Shown: one piece after another, positions 1 through 7,442 of the stretch | Numbering within the stretch: position 1 is the stretch's first letter | Layout of the letters: every line of letters begins with the position of its first letter | From: CAYRGQ01 sp964423925 | GTDB lineage: Bacteria; Bacteroidota; Bacteroidia; Sphingobacteriales; Sphingobacteriaceae | DNA length: 58,027 nt | Assembly: GCA_964423925.1 (NCBI GenBank) | Contig: CAYRGQ010000018.1 | Location: 1 to 58,027, forward strand | Reading direction: 5' to 3' | The notes under the pieces: model-generated | Seen by the model: only the letters and a program-made list of their open reading frames with translations | What the model was told of the DNA's origin: nothing | Database searches by the model: none | Position numbers and translations under genes: made by a program

Positions 1-872
1 AAGCCGACCATCATCCCGTACTCAGGCCTGGCATCATAACCTTCGAGGATGATACGGATAAGCATCTCGGGGTCGCTATCGTTCACGATATCACTCCCCG
101 CCAAGGGTGGGAATGCACCAACTAGCCCCATACCATCACTTTGGTGGCATGCTCCACATACATTGGCATAGAGTACACCACCATCCGGCAATCCGGCTTG
201 GTCAACCATTCCGGATTCGCCACGGTTCCGCTGGGCTGCTGGGATAAATTCGATACTAGGCAAATCGCCTAGATCAGGTTGCTTCAAGGATTGCAAGTAA
301 GCTATCAGATCCATCACTTCCTGGGTAGCAACTACTTTTTTGCCTTTCGATCGGATAAATTGCTCGGGTACGGGCACGACGACATCATCTGTGGCCACGT
401 CACTTTCGTATTTCTCCTCAAACAACCAGGGATAGCTCGGCATGATGGACTCCTTAACCACAATTCTGGGATTGTACATGTGCAATAGATGCCACTCCTG
501 GCCAGGTTGGCGCTGGCCCACATTGGTCAAATCCGGACCCGTACGCTCACTACCCAATAGCGATGGCGACTGCCGCCATACATCCATACGCTGTTTGCTG
601 TAATAATAATCCGAAGCCATAGATGGGCGGGCACCCCATGTGTTATCCATCTCTATATTCCGAACTTGCTGCGTATGGCACGAAACACAGTTTTCCTTAA
701 CGTAAATATGCAACCCCTGACGCTCGGCCTCCGTCATATCCTTCATCATGGGCAATGGTTCCGTGTGTTGTATTTGGTAAGCAGGGACGATTGCAATCAA
801 GATACTCAGCCCCAAAAACACCAAAAAGGCCGTATTCACTAGATTTTTGTGGTTTTTATGAAAATTCAACAT
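1..872 (-). CDS. ccoO: cbb3-type cytochrome c oxidase, CcoO-like subunit with extra cytochrome c domain (partial)
   Basis: This is the membrane-anchored c-type cytochrome subunit of a cbb3 oxidase, which passes electrons to CcoN. The frame opens with ATG at 872, five bases after the ccoN stop, and stays open to the window edge, so the C-terminus is missing. An N-terminal membrane anchor (about residues 10-30) is followed by a first heme c site CVSCH at residues 62-66, in the CcoO-type sequence context. After about residue 225 there is a second heme c site, CGACH, at residues 239-243. Canonical CcoO has one heme, so this looks like CcoO joined to a CcoP-like cytochrome c domain. It would sit in the cytoplasmic membrane with its hemes in the periplasm. 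The assignment to a cbb3-type oxidase is strong because of ccoN next door; the fused layout is read directly from the two heme motifs. Confidence 0.85.
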   Translation of the reverse strand, partial: MLNFHKNHKNLVNTAFLVFLGLSILIAIVPAYQIQHTEPLPMMKDMTEAERQGLHIYVKENCVSCHTQQVRNIEMDNTWGARPSMASDYYYSKQRMDVWRQSPSLLGSERTGPDLTNVGQRQPGQEWHLLHMYNPRIVVKESIMPSYPWLFEEKYESDVATDDVVVPVPEQFIRSKGKKVVATQEVMDLIAYLQSLKQPDLGDLPSIEFIPAAQRNRGESGMVDQAGLPDGGVLYANVCGACHQSDGMGLVGAFPPLAGSDIVNDSDPEMLIRIILEGYDARPEYGMMVG

Positions 873-877
873 CTCGC

Positions 878-2677
878 TTATTCGTTAGGGTAGTCTATGG
901 TACCACGTGTAGCCAAGCCATCTGCCTTGCGGACCATCACGTAAAAATTATAGGCAAACATCAGGTGCGATAAGAACATTAACGAGCCTCCAATGGCACG
1001 CCAAACCCAGTATGGATACATCAGTACCACAGAATTGATGAACGGTTCACCCTCAATCCAGCTGAGCCCCCGAAGCGTTCCACCAGCCATCAAAGACACC
1101 ATGTAAGCAAACAAGCCGATGAAAGCCAACCAAAAGTGTACCCCGACAAAAACCTGCTTCGGCTCGCGCCCGGTTAGCTTGGGCAAGATGGCGTACACAC
1201 AAGCCCAAACGAGAAAAGTAATGATGCCATACATCGTCATGTGGGAGTGCGCTACATTAAAATCCGTAAAGTGCCAGACAAAATTAGTAAAGCGGAAAGC
1301 CTGAAAACTTCCCTGTGTGGAACCTACAAAGTAAAACACCACGCCAACGAGGAAAAATGGCAAAATATAACTCTTCGAGATTTCGTTCCAGCTGCCACGC
1401 ATGGTCATCAGGAAATTCGTTGTACCAGCCACTACTGGGATAAACATTCCCGCGCTGAATACGATGGCCACCGTTTGTAACCACCAGGGCAGCGGACTAA
1501 AGACAAAGTGATGCGTACCGATTAAGGTATAAAATAGCATTTGCGTCCAGAACGCGAGCACACCGAGTGAATAAGAGTAAATAGGCTTGTTCAATGACGA
1601 AGGCAAGTAATAATAAACCAAACCCAATGTAAACGTCATAAACCACATGCCTACACCTTGGTGCATGTAGTATCCCTGAATGACCGTTTCGCCAAGACCG
1701 TCTTGGAAAAACGGAATGTACCCTATGGTATATAAAACAAGTGTCCAGACCAAACCGCCTAGGATATACCAATTGGAAATATAGATTTCCGATATCTTAC
1801 GCGAAGCAACCGTCCGATAAAAATTACGAAATGTCAAAAACAACCCCATACCGAACAGTACCGCTACCGGCCAGATGTATTCGCGGTACTCCCCTCCTCC
1901 GTTGTTAATACCGGTCATCAGCATTACCGTACCCGACAATACCGCCAAGTTGATTAACCACCAACTCCACCAAGCCCATTTATAGCTAAAAATCTTGGTG
2001 TTGGACGTGCGTGCAACCACGAAATAGCCTAAGCCAACCATAGCCATAGACGCCCAGCCCCAAAATACGGCGTTGGTATGAACCGGCCTCAAGCGGCCAA
2101 ACGACAGCCACTCCAAGCTATCCAACTCGGGCCAAAGAAACTTCATACCAACATATTGCCCCACTAAAGTGCCGAAAACCAACCACACAACCGATGACCC
2201 GATGTGCCAAATAACGATTTTCTTCAGTTCATCAGGAGTTTCGTAATTCAACTTGGCCCTTTTCTTTTCATCGACCAATGGGTTTTCCGGATCATGAGTT
2301 ACCTGAGCTATCAGCCCTTTATGGTCGCCTGCGATTCGATCACTTCCCAGCTCATTACCAGCAAGCTTATACGATAAAGCCGATTTCCGCTTTTCCAAAA
2401 TCCGGTCGATCTCAGCATCATCTAATCCCACGAGTTCTTCCGAAAACTCAAGCCGTCTCCGTTCTAAGTTCTTCTTGCGCAACGAATCCACATAGCCCGA
2501 TATCCGAGCCGAAAGAATCAATACCGCTATCAGGACAACAATCGCAACCAACACCAAAGTGCCAATGATCCCCGGACTGGACAGCCAATTATCAATACTC
2601 GGATTCGGAACGGTCTGTGCGGTGACTTCCATCGCACACACCATACCCAGCAATAGGATTATAAATTTCACCTTCAT
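878..2677 (-). CDS. ccoN: cbb3-type cytochrome c oxidase subunit I (CcoN)
   Basis: Catalytic subunit of a proton-pumping, high-affinity oxygen reductase. The core from about residue 150 has the CcoN signatures: the heme-ligand segment RPVHTNAVFWGW, the segment PIYSYSLGVLAFW containing the tyrosine equivalent that is cross-linked in CcoN, the GTHHFVFSP copper/heme ligand region, and FNVAHSHMTMYG. The conserved tyrosine and absence of obvious NorB features favour an oxidase over a nitric oxide reductase. Residues 1-150 are an extension: a signal-like first segment, a membrane helix (about 35-57) and a charged cytoplasmic-looking stretch rich in Lys/Arg/Glu. That helix could serve as the small CcoQ-like subunit, which is inference. 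It is cotranscribed with the Rrf2 regulator 54 bases upstream and with ccoO immediately downstream. Confidence 0.9.
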   Translation of the reverse strand: MKVKFIILLLGMVCAMEVTAQTVPNPSIDNWLSSPGIIGTLVLVAIVVLIAVLILSARISGYVDSLRKKNLERRRLEFSEELVGLDDAEIDRILEKRKSALSYKLAGNELGSDRIAGDHKGLIAQVTHDPENPLVDEKKRAKLNYETPDELKKIVIWHIGSSVVWLVFGTLVGQYVGMKFLWPELDSLEWLSFGRLRPVHTNAVFWGWASMAMVGLGYFVVARTSNTKIFSYKWAWWSWWLINLAVLSGTVMLMTGINNGGGEYREYIWPVAVLFGMGLFLTFRNFYRTVASRKISEIYISNWYILGGLVWTLVLYTIGYIPFFQDGLGETVIQGYYMHQGVGMWFMTFTLGLVYYYLPSSLNKPIYSYSLGVLAFWTQMLFYTLIGTHHFVFSPLPWWLQTVAIVFSAGMFIPVVAGTTNFLMTMRGSWNEISKSYILPFFLVGVVFYFVGSTQGSFQAFRFTNFVWHFTDFNVAHSHMTMYGIITFLVWACVYAILPKLTGREPKQVFVGVHFWLAFIGLFAYMVSLMAGGTLRGLSWIEGEPFINSVVLMYPYWVWRAIGGSLMFLSHLMFAYNFYVMVRKADGLATRGTIDYPNE

Positions 2678-2731
2678 TCATTCAGATATTAAGACCTTTT
2701 TGTCTTTTATAGGTATAAAAAAACTTACTTG

Positions 2732-3166
2732 TTACCGTTTCAATACCATTAGTCCATCGTTCACACCTTCCGCCAGCTCGGCAATTGTCGTTCCGCTTAG
2801 CATTTCTGTTAACTGCTCTCGTATAACCTTAAATTGGTTATGTACCGGACATGGTTTCAATTCGTTACATTCTTTCAATCCTAACCCGCAGCCGTGGAAA
2901 ATATGATCCCCATCTATCGCTTTTACAATATCAATAGCCCGGATACGAGCTCGCTGCTCATCATCTACTTCAAATCCACCGGATGGTCCTTTGAGTGAAC
3001 GAATAATACCACTGCGGGCTAATTGTTGCAAAATCTTGGCGGTAAACGCTTCCGGGGAGTCGATAGCTTGCGCAATATCCTTCAAACTAACCCGCCGGTT
3101 TGTCCCAGATTGGTTGGCGATGTAAATCGTTGCCCTTATACCGTATTCACAAGCTTTTGAAAACAT
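2732..3166 (-). CDS. Rrf2-family transcriptional regulator
   Basis: Small winged-helix repressor of the Rrf2 family (144 aa, normal length), like NsrR and IscR. The N-terminal helix-turn-helix covers about residues 10-60 (FSKACEYGIRA at the start, then GPSGGF in the wing). Three cysteines, C93, C100 and C106, in HGCGLGLKEC and KPCPVH are placed where the family binds an iron-sulfur cluster. Such regulators sense nitric oxide, redox state or cluster supply. It is the first gene of the operon with the cbb3 oxidase genes, so a role in tuning respiration to oxygen or NO is likely. A perfect palindrome in its own promoter (3211-3230) suggests autoregulation. NsrR-like versus another Rrf2 subclass cannot be decided here. 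Confidence 0.9.
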   Translation of the reverse strand: MFSKACEYGIRATIYIANQSGTNRRVSLKDIAQAIDSPEAFTAKILQQLARSGIIRSLKGPSGGFEVDDEQRARIRAIDIVKAIDGDHIFHGCGLGLKECNELKPCPVHNQFKVIREQLTEMLSGTTIAELAEGVNDGLMVLKR

Positions 3167-3187
3167 ATCGAACCCATTGGTTTCCTA

Positions 3188-3230
3188 CAAATGTATAAAC
3201 TTTTTCTTATTTCGGATAAATGTATCCGAA
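3188..3230 (-). promoter_or_regulatory. Rrf2-ccoNO promoter with palindromic operator
   Basis: On the minus strand a perfect -7 element TACATTTG lies at 3195-3188, about 22 bases before the regulator start codon. Upstream, 3211-3230 is a perfect inverted repeat: TTCGGATA, spacer AATG, TATCCGAA. It covers the place where the -33 element would be, so a bound repressor would block the polymerase. That the Rrf2 protein is what binds it is inference from position. Confidence 0.65.
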
Positions 3231-3342
3231 TTAATTCTCCCCCTCCTCCATTATTCTGGACGGAGCCAAATGTGTCGGCTAATCCCACACGGACAACATC
3301 TACAACAATGCCCACACGGCGTGGATGTACTTCTACCCTGAA

Positions 3343-4458
3343 CTAATCGCATCCTTGCCGCTGTCTTCGTGCCGCGAGTACCAGCCGCACCATTCGGTCA
3401 TAGCGTTCTAGCCCCTCTGGTTGATTATTGGCCTCCAAATATCGACCATAGAACGCTTCGGTTAGCGTATTGAAAATGCCTGTATACCTTTCCCAATAGG
3501 TGCGATGCGTTTCCGCATCCGCGCGCACGAGTGGAGATACGCGCTTCAACAAGCGGTCGTACAACGAACGATCGTAACGGTACACATCGCCCAACATCAT
3601 CCACATCGTCGTGTAATACGCGGAATACCGGAATAAGACGTCATCACTTTGCGTGGCCAACACGAAGCCGAGGTAATTCGCCTCATCCTCAAAACCGATT
3701 CCGGCCTGGTGTGCCAGTTCATGGCAAGCGGTGAATGGCTGCGTCCAGAGTGGCATGCTGCCGTTCACATGAGCTTCATGCGTATAAGGATTAAAATAAC
3801 CGGATACGCCCATATAGTTGCCAAATGCATTGAGCAAAGGGCTCTTGGCGGAGGGTCTATGTACCAACAATGCGGTCGGCAACACCGCCGTGTTACGCAC
3901 CAAACGCGCTGCTTCCGAATAGATTTCCGTGTTTTCGCGATCCAGCATTCGGGGATCCAGTTGCTCGCGAAGTGCGTTGGCAGAGTCTACAAACGCATAG
4001 GCAGTCTCCATTAGGTCCGCGATGCTAGGTTGAACGCGCTCTAGTCCCAACTGGCTTTCCAAGGGCACCCGAAAGTAGTTCAATCCCCACAGGGCGTAGA
4101 ATGCCACATAGAGCAAAAGTATCAGGTTTACGAGGTTTAATGAAGCAAACACCGCCCCTTCCCAGTAACCAGCTACGACCCGCCTCAACGCGCGTACCAG
4201 TAATCTAATACCATAGATAACGACCACGGCGTAGAATAAGTCGCCCACGGAGAACGGAACCCAGCCGAAAAGTGTCTGCTGCAATTTTCCGACAAGGGGG
4301 AATAAACCTTGGCTATAGGATTGCTCGACGCGCTCAGGCGACTGCTTAAACCAGGCAATCGACAACACAAGCCCTACCAACACGGCGAGCGTGGCCAACG
4401 AACGGGTCCTCCGGCTTACGGAACTCCGCCCCCGCCTCGTGTCAATGTTCTTGCTCAA
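3343..4458 (-). CDS. DUF3810 family membrane protein, metalloprotease-like
   Basis: A 371-residue protein of the DUF3810 family, common in Bacteroidota and of unknown substrate. A membrane helix lies at about residues 20-38 and others at about 70-90 and 105-125. The C-terminal half is outside the membrane and carries HELAH at residues 246-250 followed by FEDEANYLG with E259, the pattern of a gluzincin-type zinc site (two His plus a downstream Glu). I therefore infer a membrane-bound zinc peptidase; activity has not been shown from this sequence. Its start overlaps the end of the nucleoid-associated protein gene by 17 bases, which suggests translational coupling. Confidence 0.8.
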   Translation of the reverse strand: MSKNIDTRRGRSSVSRRTRSLATLAVLVGLVLSIAWFKQSPERVEQSYSQGLFPLVGKLQQTLFGWVPFSVGDLFYAVVVIYGIRLLVRALRRVVAGYWEGAVFASLNLVNLILLLYVAFYALWGLNYFRVPLESQLGLERVQPSIADLMETAYAFVDSANALREQLDPRMLDRENTEIYSEAARLVRNTAVLPTALLVHRPSAKSPLLNAFGNYMGVSGYFNPYTHEAHVNGSMPLWTQPFTACHELAHQAGIGFEDEANYLGFVLATQSDDVLFRYSAYYTTMWMMLGDVYRYDRSLYDRLLKRVSPLVRADAETHRTYWERYTGIFNTLTEAFYGRYLEANNQPEGLERYDRMVRLVLAARRQRQGCD

Positions 4459-5497
4459 AATATACCTTGTAGTAATGAAGCCCCTTCTCTTCGTCGTAGC
4501 CTTTCTCTATATATTCGCGCTTTCCGTGTACGTAAATATGAAAATTCTTGTCGAGCTTGAGCACGCTCTTATAGGTGGACTGCACCTTCTTGACCGCTTT
4601 TTGCGAAATATCAAAACGATCGCCGAAGTCGATATCGGTATCTTCCTCAAATTGCTTCCGGTAGTCGTTAAACAGCCCGATGGCCTGCGGATTCCCAAGC
4701 ACTTCCTCCTCAAACTCTTCCTTCACGAAAGATTCCTTTTCCTTAAAATAGGTCATTGATCGATTGAGTAAGTCAAACTTGTCTGTCCGTTCCATTTCGA
4801 ACACTTCGTCGAGCTTTTCATTGACAAAACCTTTATAGGCCTTTAGAAAATTACCCGTCTGGGTAAATTCGTCGTTACGCAGACGCAGCTGTAGGAAATC
4901 ATCCTTCCAGTACACGGCTTCCTGTTGCCGGTTGGTCTGGTCTACCACAAGCACCTTATACCCTTCGTCTGCCTCGGTGTTAAGGATCAGGCAACCCTTA
5001 TCAAGTTTATTAATATTAATCGCTTCCTGTTCATAGGCGAGGTTAAACTTGCCTTGTTCGGGATACACCTTCAGATAGGTTTCCTTATTTTCGGACTTAA
5101 AGATCCCGATGGCCTCATGTTCCTGTCCTTCCAGCTGCACAGCCTTGAGGTGCACCACGTACACCTCGCCGGCTTTGATTTTCGGGTGGTTCGATGACTC
5201 GTACAAATGCTTGCACACCTGCATGCTCATTTCGTGGAACTCCATCTTACCATCAAAAAAAGCTTGGGCAAAATGGTAAGTTTCGTTGAGGGCCAAGCTG
5301 CCATTGGGGTGAAAGAGACGATACACCTCGTCGACCTTACTGAACGGCGTCAGGAAATAATGCATAAGCAGTGTTGGGAGTACTTGGTCGTGTATTTCCA
5401 CCGGCCGATCTGAAAGCACATAAAATTCGTCTTGCAACTTGTTTCCCACGCAGTGTATGGATAAGCGTTCAAAAGAAGTGTCGGTATAATAAAGCAT
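4442..5497 (-). CDS. nucleoid-associated protein, NdpA/YejK family
   Basis: The 351-residue product matches the nucleoid-associated NdpA (YejK) family through its length, acidic character and the C-terminal segment around FDISQKAVKKVQSTYKSVLKLDKNF. The family in gammaproteobacteria is found on the nucleoid; in Bacteroidota its role is poorly known. No membrane segment or signal peptide is visible. It lies 17 bases after the deacetylase-family gene and overlaps the DUF3810 gene, so the three are very probably one operon. Confidence 0.8.
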   Translation of the reverse strand: MLYYTDTSFERLSIHCVGNKLQDEFYVLSDRPVEIHDQVLPTLLMHYFLTPFSKVDEVYRLFHPNGSLALNETYHFAQAFFDGKMEFHEMSMQVCKHLYESSNHPKIKAGEVYVVHLKAVQLEGQEHEAIGIFKSENKETYLKVYPEQGKFNLAYEQEAININKLDKGCLILNTEADEGYKVLVVDQTNRQQEAVYWKDDFLQLRLRNDEFTQTGNFLKAYKGFVNEKLDEVFEMERTDKFDLLNRSMTYFKEKESFVKEEFEEEVLGNPQAIGLFNDYRKQFEEDTDIDFGDRFDISQKAVKKVQSTYKSVLKLDKNFHIYVHGKREYIEKGYDEEKGLHYYKVYFEQEH

Positions 5498-5514
5498 CGT
5501 TAATGAGTTCAGTG

Positions 5515-6417
5515 TTAATAGAAAACAGAAATGGCGGTCTTAAACGTCTGACAGTGCGCGTCTACAATATGCCGCAATTCCGTCGAGTACCCACCGCCCA
5601 TACTGACTTGCACCGCCACCCCGTACGTCTTGCAATAGGCGAACACGCATTCGTCCCGCCGCCGGCAGCCCTGCGCCGTTAGCGCTAGTTTGCCCAACCT
5701 GTCCGTCGCCAGCACATCAACGCCCGCTTGGTAAAATACGAAATCCGGGCGAAAGGAGTCAAACACGGCCGGTAGTTCGCGATCCAGTATGGCCAAGTAG
5801 TCGGCATCCCCGACACCGGCATCCAGACCCACATCGCGATCGGACCGCTCCTTGCGGAATGGAAAATTGTGTGCCGCATGCATCGAAAAAGTGAACACCC
5901 TCGGTTCGTCCTCGAAAATCTCCGCCGTACCATTGCCTTGGTGCACGTCCAGGTCGATTATAAGTACGCGCTGCCGTAGCCGATGGTGCAGCAGGTACGC
6001 CGCAGCTATGGCTTGATCATTGAGTAAGCAAAATCCCTCTCCCCAATTGCTGCCGGCGTGGTGCGTGCCTCCTGCTACGTTAAACGCCACTTGCCTGTCG
6101 AGCGCCGCGTGGCATCCCATAATGGTGCCCTGCACAATGCGCAACTCGCGATCGACCAAGCGATCCGACAGTGGAAAGCCGATGCGCCGCACCATCTTGG
6201 GGTCCAAGTTGAGCGCCAATAGGTCTTTACAATAATCGGCGTCATGCGCCAACGTAATGGTGGCGGCTTCGGCGGGCTCAGGCGAAAAGAAATTAGCGTC
6301 GTCGAGAACGCCCTCGTACCGTAACTGGGTAGGGATTAAATCGTACTTCTCCATCGGAAACCGATGGCCTTCCGGTAACGGGTGTTTAAATAGCGGATGA
6401 TAGGCGACCTGTAACAA
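5515..6417 (-). CDS. histone deacetylase family protein (AcuC/HDAC-like)
   Basis: A 300-residue zinc deacetylase of the arginase/HDAC fold. The active-site pieces are present in order: GGTHHAG with the His pair at 119-120, DLDVHQGNG with zinc ligands D157 and H159, AGVDVLATDRLG with the third Asp ligand, and MGGGYS with the transition-state Tyr. Bacterial members deacetylate proteins, polyamines or acetoin-pathway enzymes; the substrate here is unknown. It is the first gene of a three-gene set with a nucleoid-associated protein, which makes a chromatin-protein substrate an attractive but untested idea. A terminator-like hairpin upstream at 6460-6494 separates it from the metal cluster. Confidence 0.88.
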   Translation of the reverse strand: MLQVAYHPLFKHPLPEGHRFPMEKYDLIPTQLRYEGVLDDANFFSPEPAEAATITLAHDADYCKDLLALNLDPKMVRRIGFPLSDRLVDRELRIVQGTIMGCHAALDRQVAFNVAGGTHHAGSNWGEGFCLLNDQAIAAAYLLHHRLRQRVLIIDLDVHQGNGTAEIFEDEPRVFTFSMHAAHNFPFRKERSDRDVGLDAGVGDADYLAILDRELPAVFDSFRPDFVFYQAGVDVLATDRLGKLALTAQGCRRRDECVFAYCKTYGVAVQVSMGGGYSTELRHIVDAHCQTFKTAISVFY

Positions 6418-6459
6418 ACCGACGTGATAAGTCCACCGCGAAGGTAAGGAAAACAGGCC

Positions 6460-6494
6460 AAATCGGGCGGCGCTTTTGACACGCCGCCCGATTT
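6460..6494 (-). terminator. rho-independent terminator hairpin
   Basis: Perfect 13-bp arms (AAATCGGGCGGCG and its complement) surround a 9-base loop just after the last gene of the metal cluster on the minus strand. The following T stretch is short, so termination strength is uncertain. Confidence 0.6.
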
Positions 6495-6516
6495 CGCACT
6501 TGCCTTCGCAGCGATG

Positions 6517-6975
6517 CTAGCGAATTTTAATGCTTAATCCCCGCATGGTTTGCCAGCCTTCCCGATCCGTAACCCGAATCATCATGTGGTAGTCGCCGGG
6601 GTCGACATCGGCCGGTACGTCGATTTCCACTTCGGCTTCGTACATGTGCGGGCTGCCGGAAATGTCAAACGAACGAATATAGATGAAGGGGTTTTCCCCT
6701 TCCTTTTTATCATCCATGACACATTGCTGCACCTCAGTGCTGTGGCTATGCTGATCGAAATTATCGTGAATATCCACGCCAAACGAGCCTAACGCAGCAT
6801 TGTCCGTAAACCGAGCTTTGAACAGAAAGGTCTTGCCCCGCTCTATCACGCTGCACTGTACGGGAAAGGCGTCGCCATACGTTCGGTCAATCTCCGGATA
6901 TTCCATGTCTGCCGCTTCCTTGCTGCAAGAAACCGAGATTAAAATCATTAAGACGAATAAGGGTATACGCTTCAT
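6517..6975 (-). CDS. DUF4625 domain lipoprotein
   Basis: Short secreted protein with a lipoprotein signal peptide (MKRIPLFVLM then LISVSCS, the Cys being the lipidation site). The rest resembles the DUF4625 Ig-like beta-sandwich domain, including a DIHDNFDQHSHS segment and a DPGDYHMMIRVTDREGWQT strand pair near the C-terminus. The in-frame start further up at 7002 would overlap the previous gene; ATG at 6975 gives a normal signal peptide and is preferred. It follows a related lipoprotein and a TonB receptor on the same strand. DUF4625 proteins usually accompany such receptors, so it probably helps capture the same ligand on the cell surface; the histidines in the domain hint at a metal. Confidence 0.8.
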   Translation of the reverse strand: MKRIPLFVLMILISVSCSKEAADMEYPEIDRTYGDAFPVQCSVIERGKTFLFKARFTDNAALGSFGVDIHDNFDQHSHSTEVQQCVMDDKKEGENPFIYIRSFDISGSPHMYEAEVEIDVPADVDPGDYHMMIRVTDREGWQTMRGLSIKIR

Positions 6976-6988
6976 GGTTGTTTTTAAA

Positions 6989-7417
6989 CTAATTGTGTCC
7001 ACTATCTACTAGAATCATAAGGGTGCGCCGAACCTCTACACGGGTACCGTTTTGGTCGAAGGCCACCACCACGAAGTCATACGCGCCAGGGGCTGCCGCT
7101 GTGGGGATCCCCACGTGCTCATGGATATGCGCGTTTCGCGCACCGCGATGCGCCTCCATTACCATTTCGTAGGACCATTGCGAATGGGTGCCATTGGTCT
7201 GTGGTCGAACCACGATTTCGATGACATCCAGCCGATCCCCTGCCTCGATGTCCGCCTCGAAATGCAGGTCGCTCCCTACCTGCACGCTTCCGCTATTACC
7301 CGCTCCGATTTCGAGGTGAAGGATGCGCGGTGGAATGGGTTGATCCGATTTTTTGCAGGAGCTAATGCCCATTGCCAAAACGAGGAATACCATTAACCAG
7401 TTAAATCTATTGTTCAT
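6989..7417 (-). CDS. DUF4625 domain lipoprotein, paralogue
   Basis: A 142-residue lipoprotein with signal peptide and lipobox (MGISSCKK) and a single DUF4625-like domain. The histidine-rich centre (MVMEAHRGARNAHIHEHVGIP) resembles the equivalent loop in the downstream paralogue, which suggests a shared ligand and a local duplication. It lies 25 bases after the TonB receptor gene and 13 bases before the second lipoprotein, all on the minus strand. Function is unknown; metal binding on the cell surface is inferred from the histidines and the neighbours. Confidence 0.8.
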   Translation of the reverse strand: MNNRFNWLMVFLVLAMGISSCKKSDQPIPPRILHLEIGAGNSGSVQVGSDLHFEADIEAGDRLDVIEIVVRPQTNGTHSQWSYEMVMEAHRGARNAHIHEHVGIPTAAAPGAYDFVVVAFDQNGTRVEVRRTLMILVDSGHN

Positions 7418-7442
7418 GACTACTTTATAAATAAGTTAATAA

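Noticed and set aside
878..2677. CcoN-like protein as a nitric oxide reductase (NorB)
   Set aside because: The PIYSYSLGVLAFW segment keeps the tyrosine of cbb3 oxidases, and the neighbouring gene is CcoO-like. NorB lacks that tyrosine.
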